NCBI GenBank assembly: GCA_958366985.1 | Contig: CATXDC010000002.1 | Location: 1-64,000, forward strand | Source of the DNA: an uncultured Oscillospiraceae bacterium | Lineage (GTDB): Bacteria > Bacillota > Clostridia > Oscillospirales > Acutalibacteraceae | Length of the DNA: 64,000 nt | Direction: 5' to 3' | Shown here: in pieces, positions 26,812-34,942 of the stretch | Layout of the letters: every line of letters starts with the position of its first letter | Position numbering within the stretch: the first letter of the stretch is position 1 | The notes under the pieces: model-generated | Seen by the model: only the letters and a program-made list of their open reading frames with translations | The model's database searches: none | What the model was told of the DNA's origin: nothing | Made by a program: the position numbers and the translations under genes

Positions 26812-28116
26812 ATGAAACAGGATATGATTGTAATTTTGGATCTTGGCAGCACAGAAAATACCCGTATTGCAAGAGCTGTACGTGATTTAGGCGTATACAG
26901 CGAAATCTGCAATTACGATATTACTGCCGCAGAGCTTAAAAAGCTTCCCAACGTAAAGGGAGTTATAATCAGCGGCGGCCCCAACAATGTTGTTGACGGA
27001 GTGAAGATTGATGTCAGCGACGAAATCTATGAGGCTGGTTATCCTGTTATGGCAGCAGCTCATAATGCAAAGTGTGAAGAGGTTCTCGAAAGCTGGCCCG
27101 CAGATGACGAGGAGCTTAAAAAGGTTCTCTCTGCTTTCGTTTTTGATAAATGTCACGCTGAGGCAAACTGGAACATGAAAAACTTTATCGCCGATCAGGT
27201 TGAGCTTATCAGAAATCAGGTTGGCGACCGCAAAGTGCTCCTTGCTCTTTCCGGCGGTGTTGATTCATCAGTTGTTGCAGCACTTCTTCTTAAAGCTATC
27301 GGCAATCAGCTTTACTGCGTCCATGTAAACCACGGTCTTCTTCGTAAGGGTGAGCCTGAGCAGGTTGTAAGAGTATTCCGCAACGAGCTTGGCGCAAACC
27401 TTACCTATGTTGATGCAACAGACCGCTTCCTTGATAAGCTTGCAGGCGTTGCAGATCCCGAGCAGAAGAGAAAGATTATCGGCGCAGAGTTTATCCGTGT
27501 ATTCGAGGAAGAAGCACGTAAGCTTGACGGTATTGACTTCCTTGCACAGGGTACAATTTATCCCGATATTATAGAGAGCGGCACAAAGACAGCTAAAGCT
27601 GTTAAGGCACACCACAACGTTGGCGGACTTCCTGAGGATCTCAAGTTTGAGCTTGTTGAGCCTCTTCGTCAGCTCTTCAAGGACGAAGTTCGTGCCTGCG
27701 GCGTAGAGCTTGGACTTCCCGCAAACATGGTATATCGTCAGCCATTCCCAGGCCCCGGACTCGGTGTCCGCTGCCTTGGCGCAATCACAAGAGATCGTCT
27801 TGAGGCTGTACGTGAGTCTGATGCTATTCTCCGTGAGGAGTTTGATAAAGCAGGTCTTGCAGGAAAGGTATGGCAGTACTTTACAGCTATTCCGGATTTC
27901 CGTTCAGTCGGTGTCCGTGACCACGAGAGATGCTATGAGTATCCCGTAATCATCAGAGCTGTCAACACTGTTGATGCTATGACAGCAACTGTTGAGCCTC
28001 TTGACTGGGATGTACTCTTCAAGATTACAAACCGCATCCTTGCAGAGGTCAAAGGTGTAAACCGTGTCTGCTACGACGTTTCACCTAAGCCCATTGCCAC
28101 AATAGAGTGGGAGTAA
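26812..28116 (+). CDS. guaA: GMP synthase with reduced, catalytically dead glutaminase domain
   Basis: 434 residues from the ATG at 26812 (AAAGGAG 9 bases before), against about 510-525 for normal GuaA. The ATP-pyrophosphatase domain is intact: LALSGGVDSSVV (P-loop 147-153) and the C-terminal dimerisation part to IATIEWE. The N-terminal amidotransferase domain is cut to about 115 residues: the nucleophile elbow GxCxG is replaced by AAAHNAKC near 80-87 and no catalytic HPE follows. I infer XMP amination that uses free ammonia or ammonia from another glutaminase. The domain start (VILDLGSTENTRIARAVRDLGVYSE) is still recognisable, so the domain was eroded rather than never present. The last codons carry the attachment site of the adjacent island. 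Confidence 0.9.
   Translation: MKQDMIVILDLGSTENTRIARAVRDLGVYSEICNYDITAAELKKLPNVKGVIISGGPNNVVDGVKIDVSDEIYEAGYPVMAAAHNAKCEEVLESWPADDEELKKVLSAFVFDKCHAEANWNMKNFIADQVELIRNQVGDRKVLLALSGGVDSSVVAALLLKAIGNQLYCVHVNHGLLRKGEPEQVVRVFRNELGANLTYVDATDRFLDKLAGVADPEQKRKIIGAEFIRVFEEEARKLDGIDFLAQGTIYPDIIESGTKTAKAVKAHHNVGGLPEDLKFELVEPLRQLFKDEVRACGVELGLPANMVYRQPFPGPGLGVRCLGAITRDRLEAVRESDAILREEFDKAGLAGKVWQYFTAIPDFRSVGVRDHERCYEYPVIIRAVNTVDAMTATVEPLDWDVLFKITNRILAEVKGVNRVCYDVSPKPIATIEWE
28105..28112 (+). other. attL of the genomic island (in the guaA 3' end)
   Basis: GAGTGGGA, within the last codons of guaA (I-E-W-E-stop). The same 8 bases recur at 49112-49119 in a guaA-3'-end-like context. The end of guaA is a known integration hotspot of genomic islands. 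Confidence 0.75.
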
Positions 28117-28123
28117 AAATTAC

Positions 28124-28165
28124 AACCCCGGAAAGCCCGTATTTATGCGGGTTTCCGGGGTTTTT
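28124..28165 (+). terminator. Terminator after guaA
   Basis: AACCCCGGAAA...CCCG pairs with CGGG...TTTCCGGGGTT, then TTTTT. It lies on the island side of attL, so the island supplies or has captured the guaA terminator. Confidence 0.88.
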
Positions 28166-28173
28166 CCATGTCT

Positions 28174-28194
28174 ATTGAGTACAAATTGAGTACA
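28174..28194 (+). repeat. Left pair of TTGAGTACA repeats (candidate integrase arm sites)
   Basis: ATTGAGTACA at 28174-28183 and again at 28185-28194, one helical turn (11 bp) apart. The same doublet, with the same spacing and orientation, is at 48992-49010 near the other end. Confidence 0.55.
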
Positions 28195-28258
28195 CTCGCC
28201 TGTTATCATAGCAATAAATGCAGTGAACAAACAGAAGAATGATGAAAGTACTATACAG

Positions 28259-29227
28259 TTACATAATAGTAGAGCTTTTGATTTCATCCAAACGTTGCTC
28301 TATCTTTTTTCGCTTATCCTGATAAGAAAGAAAAAAGTTTCTGAACTCACGTTTTTCATCTTCTCCATCCTCAAGGTAATTATACAAGTCTTGCAACAGA
28401 GCTACAGAAAAAGCACACGATATGGAAAAAGTAGAACTTCCTTCTTCCAAACTCCTAATTTTCTTTAAGAAAAATCCATTTTCAGTTACGCTTACACCCA
28501 TAGTCGAGTTTAAAGAATGTGTTTCATATGAAAGACCACCGTATAACCCTTGATAATATTTTTCATAACCAGTTTCTTTCATTAAGTCGTAAAAACTTGA
28601 CGCATTACTACAAACTTCATACCATTGAATATGCACTCTCCTTTTTGAACCTGTTTTTTTCTTATGTTGAATTTTTTTCCGTCTAATCCGATCTATTTCT
28701 TGAAACATAGAGTTTTTCATGATGAGTTTCTGGACGGCGGCTTTCTTTTTCTGAAACTGCTCATAACTATCGTTAAAATACGGTTCATCTTGTCGTTTTG
28801 TGATCTTTCCAAGATTCGAATGTGGATTAAAGCATGACTGCCCTAATTCTATTTCCTGATAATGATGTTCAAGGAAATAGGTAGCAGCACGTTTTTTTGT
28901 GTCTTCTTTTAAGATAAATTTTAGGCTAATAATATTTTCAATTAGTGACCTTAAGAGAATTTGTGCAGGAGTAGATGAGCCAACAGAATACAAGACATTT
29001 ATTGCATCAAGTTGCTCCATTATTTTCCTAATGAACAAACCGATAACTGTATCGGTAAAATCGTCTTGTCCTGAAACATCAAAGGCTATTTCGTTTTCGA
29101 GTTCTCCGTATCGGGTTATTATAGAGGAAAAAACATCATCAATTTGTGTAATAATCGATTTAACTTCATCGCATTTTTGGACATCGCAAAATAAGTTTGG
29201 GAAGATGTCTAAATAATGATCAGTCAT
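28259..29227 (-). CDS. DUF5677-like protein, island cargo
   Basis: 322 residues, all-helical in appearance. The central stretch STPAQILLRSLIENIISLKFILKE resembles the conserved core of DUF5677 proteins, followed by a basic segment (KKKTGSKRRVHIQWYEVCSNAS). No catalytic motif or membrane segment is evident, and the function of the family is not settled. It is AT-rich relative to the core genome and lies alone near attL, convergent to guaA. Its start codon is ATG at 29227. It may be cargo with a role in defence or host interaction, which is a guess from location. Confidence 0.5.
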   Translation of the reverse strand: MTDHYLDIFPNLFCDVQKCDEVKSIITQIDDVFSSIITRYGELENEIAFDVSGQDDFTDTVIGLFIRKIMEQLDAINVLYSVGSSTPAQILLRSLIENIISLKFILKEDTKKRAATYFLEHHYQEIELGQSCFNPHSNLGKITKRQDEPYFNDSYEQFQKKKAAVQKLIMKNSMFQEIDRIRRKKIQHKKKTGSKRRVHIQWYEVCSNASSFYDLMKETGYEKYYQGLYGGLSYETHSLNSTMGVSVTENGFFLKKIRSLEEGSSTFSISCAFSVALLQDLYNYLEDGEDEKREFRNFFLSYQDKRKKIEQRLDEIKSSTIM

Positions 29228-29282
29228 GAATACATCTCCAAATTTTTATTTTTGAGTAGTTAGATCGGTCAATAGACTTTAA

Positions 29283-29891
29283 TTATTTCAGCGGTTCTAT
29301 AGAACCCTGTAGTTCCATCTCGATTAACTCCAGATTTTCTCTCAGCTCATTGAGAGCATTAAGTGTCGGTTCGCTGTCACTGTCTCCATATTTGTCGGAC
29401 ATGAGTACATAGCCATTGTAGAGACTTTCCCAACGAAGCAGATTCTGTAAAATGGATTTATCCTGTAATACCACACTGAGGTTATCCAATTGGATGACCT
29501 CTTCTTTTTTTGCCTGGTCGCAGGAGAGTGCCAGATAAGTCCCGAAAACTATATTGGGCTGGAGGCGGACGGTGGCGGCGTCCAGAAGGTTATCTTCCCC
29601 ACGCTCACCCTCAATGGACAGGATGCCGGACTTGTGCCACAGCATCAGCAAGCCCATCAGATCGCCTTTGGTTTCCATGTGAATGATATCAGAATGAGAA
29701 TCGCTGAGAGCGCCGCTGTTGACCCGTAACGCTTCTGCAATTCGCTCAATCTGCTGGGACTGGGGCTGCATCTTATTTATTTCATATTTTCGAATGGACA
29801 CAGGATGGATACCGGTCAATTCAGCTAATTGTGCTTGCGTCATACCTCGCTGTTTGCGAAAATATTTAATTTTATCACCAACTGTAAGCAT
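29283..29891 (-). CDS. XRE-family repressor of the mobility module
   Basis: 202 residues. Helix-turn-helix of the Cro/CI type at about 6-60 (MTQAQLAELTGIHPVSIRKYEINKMQPQSQQIERIAEAL) and an unrecognised C-terminal domain of about 130 residues. Divergent from xis, with three related palindromes in the 160-base gap between them, so it is the likely repressor of excision genes and of itself. Confidence 0.85.
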   Translation of the reverse strand: MLTVGDKIKYFRKQRGMTQAQLAELTGIHPVSIRKYEINKMQPQSQQIERIAEALRVNSGALSDSHSDIIHMETKGDLMGLLMLWHKSGILSIEGERGEDNLLDAATVRLQPNIVFGTYLALSCDQAKKEEVIQLDNLSVVLQDKSILQNLLRWESLYNGYVLMSDKYGDSDSEPTLNALNELRENLELIEMELQGSIEPLK

Positions 29892-29935
29892 TAAAAATCC
29901 CCTTTCGATCCTCTTTTCATTTAGTATAGCACGGA

Positions 29936-30030
29936 TAGAGCGAATAAGCTACAAAATTTTTGAAAATAATCAAAAATGGGTTGACGTAGCGAATTCGCTA
30001 CGCTATAATGAATGTAGCGATTAAGCTACA
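29936..30030 (+). promoter_or_regulatory. xis promoter with three palindromic operators
   Basis: Promoter: TTGACG (29981-29986), 17 bases, TATAAT (30004-30009). Operators: O1 at 29936-29953 (half sites AGC/GCT, GAATAA centre), O2 at 29985-30002 (CGTAGCGAATTCGCTACG, a perfect 18-bp palindrome in the -35/spacer), O3 at 30013-30030 (TGTAGCGATTAAGCTACA) just past the -10. O1 covers the -35 side of a minus-strand TATACT (29923-29928), the likely promoter of the repressor gene. Binding would block both directions. Confidence 0.75.
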
Positions 30031-30051
30031 ACAAATAAAAAGGAGGATACC

Positions 30052-30248
30052 ATGATGAAAGAACAAAGCTTTATCACAGCCAAGGAACTGGCAGAGATGC
30101 TTAACATCTCCACGGGACACGCTTACAAGGTGATTCACAGGCTAAATGATGAACTGGAACAGAAGGGTATCTGACCTTCTCAGGCAGAATCCCCCGAAAG
30201 TACCTGGAAGAGCGCTGCTATGGTCTGGGAGAGGGGGTGAGTGCCTGA
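30052..30248 (+). pseudogene. Excisionase, frameshifted (xis)
   Basis: MMKEQSFITAKELAEMLNISTGHAYKVIHRLNDELEQKG opens a typical MerR-like excisionase. The frame stops at TGA 30172 after only 40 codons. Shifting by -1 at 30168 continues it naturally as YLTFSGRIPRKYLEERCYGLGEG to a stop at 30246-30248. That stop overlaps the integrase ATG (TGATG), which shows the original reading. One base appears lost after GGT. Strong AGGAGG site upstream. As read, excision activity should be impaired. Confidence 0.75.
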
Positions 30249-31326
30249 TGACCACAGAGAAAGACCCCAAAACCGGGAAATGGCTGATCCAATACCGTTA
30301 TAAGGATTGGACAGGCAAGAATCGTAAGTCCACTAAACGAGGCTTCAAGACCAAGCGGGAGGCAGAGGAATGGTATCGGGATTTCCTGATGAAGCAGAGC
30401 CAGAGCTGTGACATGAAATTCAAGGATTTTACCGAGCTCTACGCAGAAGATATGAAACATCGTCTTTGTGAGCACACCATGATCAACAAGATGTATGTGA
30501 TACGGGATAAGCTGATTCCCTACTTTGGAGAAAAACGCATCAACGAGATTACAGCGGCTGATATCCGGGTCTGGCAGAACCAATTGATTCAGCAGGGGTA
30601 CAAGCCAACTTATCTTAAGTCCATCAACAATCAACTTTCAGCCATCTTCAACTATGCAGTCAAATATTATGAGCTGAAAGACAATCCCTGCCGCAAAGCC
30701 GGCAGTATGGGGAAAGCCAAGGCAGATGAGATGGAAATCTGGACAAAGGATGAGTTTCAGCAATTTGCTGACTGTCTGATGGATAAACGGATTTCCTGGC
30801 TGGCGTTTCAAATCCTTTTCTGGACGGGTATCCGTATTGGCGAGCTGTTGGCTCTTACCTTCGGAGATGTGGACTTGGACGGAAAGGTCATCACCATCAA
30901 CAAGTCCTATCAACGCTTGAAAGGAAAAGATGTTATTACACCACCTAAAACCCCAAAAAGCAACCGCAGAGTCAATATTCCTCAATTTTTGGCAGATGAC
31001 ATTCGGGACTACAAAGAAAGCCTCTATGCTCCGCAACCAGAAGATCGGGTGATTCCAGTAGCAAAGACTTTTCTGGAAAAGGAGATGCAGCGAGGAATGA
31101 AGCTCAGCGGAATGAAAAAATTCATATTCATTCGCTCCGTCACAGCCATACCAGCCTTCTGATTGAGATGGGAGTTTCTCCAAAGGAGATTGCAGAACGC
31201 CTGGGACACGAGAATATCGAAACCACACTGAACACCTATTCTCATTTGTACCCAGACAAACAGGAGCGTCTGGCGGAGCAGCTGGATCAGTTTCATAACG
31301 GAAAAAAGGAGATGGAAGAAAAATGA
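30248..31326 (+). pseudogene. Tyrosine recombinase/integrase, frameshifted (int)
   Basis: Arm-binding domain (MTTEKDPKTGKWLIQYRYKDWTGKNRKSTKRGFKTKREAEEW), SAM-like core-binding domain and the first part of the catalytic domain (TGIRIGELLALTF with the first Arg) run to a stop at 31162. A run of six A at 31115-31120 breaks the frame. A -1 shift there restores IHIHSLRHSHTSLLIEMG, then LGHENIETTLNTYSHLYPDK with the nucleophile Tyr, ending at 31326 in an ATGA overlap with the next gene. Without the shift the protein lacks HxxR and Tyr and cannot recombine. Ribosomal slippage on the A run is possible but unproven. Confidence 0.85.
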
Positions 31327-31658
31327 GTCGGTATCAAGATCACAACAGAACACGAAATAAAACAGTAAGTTTTCGTTTGACGCCGGAGGAATACCGTCAA
31401 ATGGAGGAGCGAATCAAGATAACGGGACTTCCTAAAAATGAGTTCATGATTCGTTCCATGCTGGAACAGCACATCAGTATCCGGGTTGGTAAATTTGAAA
31501 GCGACCGGCTGAGTCTGGAGGTGCGTCGGCTGAAAGATGTTCTGAATGGAGTAAAAGTCTCAGAAGAAGCGGTCGATTTGCTATTAGAATGCAGAGCACT
31601 GATGGAGCAGTTGATCCAGATTACCGATGCGGAAAAGGAGGAGTTATATGGCCCATGA
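31323..31658 (+). CDS. MobC-like mobilisation/ribbon-helix-helix protein
   Basis: 111 residues. The N-terminal part KTVSFRLTPEEYRQMEERIKITGLPKNEFMIRSMLEQ looks like the ribbon-helix-helix opening of MobC relaxosome proteins, followed by a coiled-coil-like tail. MobC proteins bind oriT and help a relaxase. No relaxase gene is in the island. It overlaps the integrase stop by 4 bases and the next gene's start by 11 bases, so it belongs to the mobility operon. Confidence 0.6.
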   Translation: MSRYQDHNRTRNKTVSFRLTPEEYRQMEERIKITGLPKNEFMIRSMLEQHISIRVGKFESDRLSLEVRRLKDVLNGVKVSEEAVDLLLECRALMEQLIQITDAEKEELYGP

Positions 31659-32838
31659 GAAAAAAGAAAAGATGACTACCCTAATCCCGTCTGTTGGCGC
31701 AGACGGAGGACAGTCACCACTATGTAACGAAAACATTTTAGCAGATAATCAGCAGGATGGCAACCATGAAAGCGTTGAAATGGAGGAAATGGAAGCTTGG
31801 CTCCGGCAAATGCGTCAGATGAACAGTCCCGATTATCTGCATACTGTATCGCTGACAGAGTTGTATGATACGGTTTATGGAAGCAGGATGCCTGTAATTG
31901 AGAATCTGCTCTATACAGGAGCATATATCCTTGCCGGAGCGCCCAAAATCGGAAAATCCTTCTTAGTGGCGCAGTTTGCCCACCATGTCAGTACCGGACA
32001 GCCTATCTGGGAGTATGAGATCAAACAACCCGGAGCGGTACTCTATCTGGCTTTGGAGGATGATTATCAGAGATTGCAGGAACGTATGGCCCGAATGTTT
32101 GGCGTGGAAAGTGCAGGAGAACTCTTCTTCGCTGTAAGTGCCAAACAGGTTGGCAATGGATTGGATGAGCAGTTAGCGTTCTTTCTTCGGGAACACCCAA
32201 ACACCAGACTGGTAATTGTGGACACTTTACAGAAGGTGCGTGAGATGTCAGGAGATGCTTACAGCTATGCTGGTGACTATGAGATTATCAGTAGGCTGAA
32301 AGCTTTTGGAGAGCAGCATGGAGTGTGTGTACTGATTGTTCATCACACCAGAAAGCAGCCAGCCGGGGACAGTTTTGAAACGATTTCCGGTACTACAGGA
32401 TTGCTGGGATGTGCTGATGGAGCCATTCTGATGCAAAAGGAGAAACGCACCGATAATAAAGCTACACTGGACATTGTAGGTCGTGACCAACCAGACCAAA
32501 AGATTCATCTAATACGAGATGAGGTGACTCTGCAATGGAATTTTGAAAAGGCAGAACGACAGCTGTGGAAAGAGCCACCAGACCCTATACTGACAGCAGT
32601 AGCTAAGCTGGTAACAGCAGAATCCCCTCAATGGAAAGGCAGTGCTACAGAGCTTGCAGAGACGCTGCGACTGTCTATTCAGCCCAATGCATTGAGTAAG
32701 AAGCTCAATGTAAAGGCTGGAAAACTGATGCAGGAATTTGGTATACGATATGAAAATAATCGTAGCCGTACAGGAAGCAATATTACCTTGACCTTGGTAA
32801 CGACCGAAACAACCGGAGAGGAGTGTGCGAAGATATGA
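31648..32838 (+). CDS. RepA-like AAA ATPase/helicase (AAA_25)
   Basis: 396 residues from the ATG at 31648, 6 bases after AAAGGAGG. Walker A GAPKIGKSFLVAQF (about 101-114), Walker B RLVIVDTLQKV, and LIVHHTRK motif place it with the RepA/RSF1010-type hexameric helicases of the RecA fold. It fits a replication role in integrative elements. An earlier in-frame ATG (31627) is within the ribosome binding region and is rejected. It ends in ATGA overlap with tnpV. Confidence 0.8.
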   Translation: MAHEKKEKMTTLIPSVGADGGQSPLCNENILADNQQDGNHESVEMEEMEAWLRQMRQMNSPDYLHTVSLTELYDTVYGSRMPVIENLLYTGAYILAGAPKIGKSFLVAQFAHHVSTGQPIWEYEIKQPGAVLYLALEDDYQRLQERMARMFGVESAGELFFAVSAKQVGNGLDEQLAFFLREHPNTRLVIVDTLQKVREMSGDAYSYAGDYEIISRLKAFGEQHGVCVLIVHHTRKQPAGDSFETISGTTGLLGCADGAILMQKEKRTDNKATLDIVGRDQPDQKIHLIRDEVTLQWNFEKAERQLWKEPPDPILTAVAKLVTAESPQWKGSATELAETLRLSIQPNALSKKLNVKAGKLMQEFGIRYENNRSRTGSNITLTLVTTETTGEECAKI

Positions 32839-33221
32839 AAAAAAAAATTTTTGAAAATGGCATCTATTATGTGTTGGTGGGTGACTACTATGTGCCGGAG
32901 TTGAGTTTGCCCGACGAGACCAGATCGATTGGAAGATGGGGGCGACTCCATCGGGAGTATCTGAGGATGACAAATCCAGGCATATTCAATGATTTAATTC
33001 TTACAGGAAAACTCTGGACATACCTTGCTGATCTCAACGAGCAGGCTGAGGAGCGGTTATCTCTGCTTATCCAGCAGATGAAGGAGCGAGAGGGTATTAC
33101 CGAACAGCTCAAGGAAAAGAATCAAATGGCATGGGTTGGAGCGATGAACAGCATTCGCAATCGTGCAGAGAAAATTGTAAAATATGAAATGATTTATAGT
33201 CAAGTAGGAGGTGGTATGTGA
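32835..33221 (+). CDS. TnpV-family transposon-encoded protein
   Basis: 128 residues from the ATG at 32835, which overlaps the upstream stop (ATGA). Contains YYVLVGDYYVPELSLPDETRSIGRWGRLHREYLRM and LILTGKLWTYLADLNEQAEERLSLLIQQMKE, which match the TnpV proteins of clostridial mobile elements. The function is not established. A 15-codon ORF (33223-33270, MKDVYELPFSDKRMR) follows at once with a GGAGG, apparently the truncated start of a lost gene. Confidence 0.75.
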   Translation: MKKKIFENGIYYVLVGDYYVPELSLPDETRSIGRWGRLHREYLRMTNPGIFNDLILTGKLWTYLADLNEQAEERLSLLIQQMKEREGITEQLKEKNQMAWVGAMNSIRNRAEKIVKYEMIYSQVGGGM

Positions 33222-33284
33222 GATGAAAGATGTTTACGAGCTGCCTTTCTCGGACAAGCGGATGAGATAACAGAATAGAACAAC

Positions 33285-33319
33285 AAAAACGATGTGTTCA
33301 ATTTGGACACATCGTTTTT
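33285..33319 (+). terminator. Terminator of the mobility operon
   Basis: AAAACGATGTGT pairs with ACACATCGTTTT around 9 bases, followed by TTATAA. Confidence 0.8.
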
Positions 33320-33461
33320 ATAATTTCGCAACTTGGTAACCGAGCGTGATTAGCTCAAGTAATGCCACGTAAGGCTGATTACCGCTTCATTACAGATTAG
33401 GTTTGAACCGCTGAACAGCATTACCAGTGCAACACTGTTTTTGTGGTCAAACATATTGTAG

Positions 33462-33493
33462 CAAGCAATGCTTGTGGCTATCCATAACCACAA
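33462..33493. other. oriT-like stem-loops
   Basis: CAAGCA-A-TGCTTG (33462-33474) is followed by TTGTGGCTA/TAACCACAA (33472-33493, loop TCCA). Stem pairs of this kind, near a MobC-like gene, resemble transfer origins of mobilisable elements. The stretch 33320-34033 has no gene that I can support. Confidence 0.35.
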
Positions 33494-33637
33494 ACTGCTT
33501 GTTGGTGCAGCAGCCCCAAATCCCATTGAACAACATTTTTGATGTTGGCTATGCCCACTGTTGGTGTGCTTTCAGTGTAACCCTGGTTTTCAAATTTGCA
33601 GATTTTTTCACAGCGAAATACTATATTTTTCCAAATG

Positions 33638-33719
33638 TGACGGTTGTGACGATAGTGACGATACAAATTGCCCCTGGCTCGCTCTCCGTTTCATCGTCAC
33701 AACCGTCACCATCGTCACA
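33638..33719. repeat. Six 9-bp GTGACG iterons in inverted arrangement
   Basis: Left block from 33638: GTGACGGTT, GTGACGATA, GTGACGAT. Right block (33693-33719) is the inverse, ATCGTCAC, AACCGTCAC, CATCGTCAC. About 30 bases separate them. The pattern is like iteron origins bound by Rep proteins; the RepA-like gene lies 0.8 kb upstream. Confidence 0.5.
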
Positions 33720-34033
33720 CAACATTTTAGTGCAGATATTCTCTCCGGATATTGTCAGCAGCTTTGCTGCGTAGCCATCATCGGCAGATGATGTTCTGGG
33801 GGATTGGGGATGCTGCCCCAACAAGCAAATTTGCGAAGAATGACCTAAAGGGAAATTCGAGAAAATGAGTGAACCTGTACAGGTTTACACTGCTTGCCAA
33901 TTTGTGAATCCTGCGCATTCTTCACAGACTTTCATGTTTGGGGAAATAGTTACCTGAATAAAAAACTGATTTATAAGAAAAAGAAAAAAACTCTGCAAAT
34001 ACAAAATTTATTACCCCTTTTTGAATGTAATTG

Positions 34034-34042
34034 TGCTATAAT
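34034..34042 (+). promoter_or_regulatory. Promoter of the BREX operon (extended -10)
   Basis: TGCTATAAT (34034-34042) is an extended -10 box. No good -35 is found at the usual distance, only TTACCC at 34011. It stands about 48 bases before the small HTH gene that opens the operon. Confidence 0.55.
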
Positions 34043-34089
34043 TTAGATTAGAACTTTTTAAGTAATAGTTTTGAAGATGGAGGTCAAGT

Positions 34090-34308
34090 ATGGACGTAAC
34101 CTATAATAAGCTTTTCAAGCTGTTGATAGACAAAGAAATGAAAAAAATGGAGTTTGCAAAAGACGTTGGTATCAGTCCGAATACCCTCGCAAAACTTTCA
34201 AGGAATGAACTTGTTTCTATGGAAGTCATCGTACGCATTTGCAGAAAATTAAATTGCGGCATCGAAGATATTATGGAAGTCCTTCCCGAAACAAGAGAAA
34301 GATCATAA
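34090..34308 (+). CDS. Small XRE-type HTH regulator heading the BREX operon
   Basis: 72 residues, almost entirely one helix-turn-helix domain (KEMKKMEFAKDVGISPNTLAKLSRNELVSMEVIVRICRKLNCGIEDIMEVL), like the YozG/HTH_26 group. GGAGG precedes the ATG. The brxA start lies 12 bases after its stop, so it is co-transcribed with BREX and is a candidate autoregulator. This differs from the WYL-type BrxR regulators described for other BREX loci. Confidence 0.85.
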   Translation: MDVTYNKLFKLLIDKEMKKMEFAKDVGISPNTLAKLSRNELVSMEVIVRICRKLNCGIEDIMEVLPETRERS

Positions 34309-34320
34309 GGGGGACTTTTG

Positions 34321-34926
34321 ATGAACAATACATATCCATATATTGCATCTTTAACAAGAGAACCATTTTTGTTTTACGAGATGCGAACAACGGCAAAATT
34401 ATTGTGCAGCGGCTTGAGTGAAGAAGATGTTGTTGCACAGATTACAAACGACAATCTTTTTCAATATCCGACGGAAAAGTCGGTCGCTCGGATGGCAAAG
34501 GCTTGCTTAAAGCGACTGGCTGCTATGGATGATAATGACTTGGTTAGAGCGATTGTGCAGCAGCCGACTGATGTAGCCAAGCAGATTTGTCTGTATGCCA
34601 TGATGAAACAGAGTCGTTTGATGTGGGAGTTTATGCTGACGGTTATTGGCGAGAAGTACCGATTAAAGGACAGCTCTTTTGGTAGGATTGATTTGAATAC
34701 CTACTTTATGAGATTGCAGGAACAGGATGATGCGGTGGCTACTTGGAGTGAAGGTACGATCACGAAACTGAAGCAGGTGCTTGCAAAAGTTCTCGTAGAA
34801 AATGAGTATCTGGATGATATTCGTGCAGACCATTTGAATCCAGTGTACCTGCATCCGATTTTGGAGAATGCAATCAGAAACCATGGTGACCTGATGGTCT
34901 TGCCGGCTTTCAACTGCTTCTCATGA
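34321..34926 (+). CDS. brxA: BREX protein BrxA (DUF1819)
   Basis: 201 residues from the ATG at 34321 (AAGGGGG upstream; a TTG just before is not needed). Shows the BrxA pattern: MNNTYPYIASLTREPFLFYEMRTTAKLL at the start, EKSVARMAKACLKRL, and a C-terminal LNPVYLHPILENAIRNHGD. BrxA is a small helical DNA-binding protein required for defence in type I BREX. Followed by brxB after 16 bases. Confidence 0.9.
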   Translation: MNNTYPYIASLTREPFLFYEMRTTAKLLCSGLSEEDVVAQITNDNLFQYPTEKSVARMAKACLKRLAAMDDNDLVRAIVQQPTDVAKQICLYAMMKQSRLMWEFMLTVIGEKYRLKDSSFGRIDLNTYFMRLQEQDDAVATWSEGTITKLKQVLAKVLVENEYLDDIRADHLNPVYLHPILENAIRNHGDLMVLPAFNCFS

Positions 34927-34942
34927 GGAGGATACAAGATAG

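Noticed and set aside
30146..30247. In-frame N-terminal extension of the integrase from 30146
   Set aside because: It translates the shifted xis sequence (MMNWNRRVSDLLRQNPPKV), while the ATG at 30248 overlaps the repaired xis stop and starts the normal integrase domain.
31115..31121. Programmed -1 frameshift in int at the A6 run
   Set aside because: Not excluded, but the run is preceded by G and not in a full X XXY YYZ heptamer, no stimulatory stem is obvious downstream, and xis carries a similar one-base lesion without a slippery run. Decay is the simpler reading.
33621..33824. ORFs rich in VTTVT / CDDGDG-type repeats on both strands
   Set aside because: These are translations of the GTGACG iterons, without start sites or ribosome binding sites.
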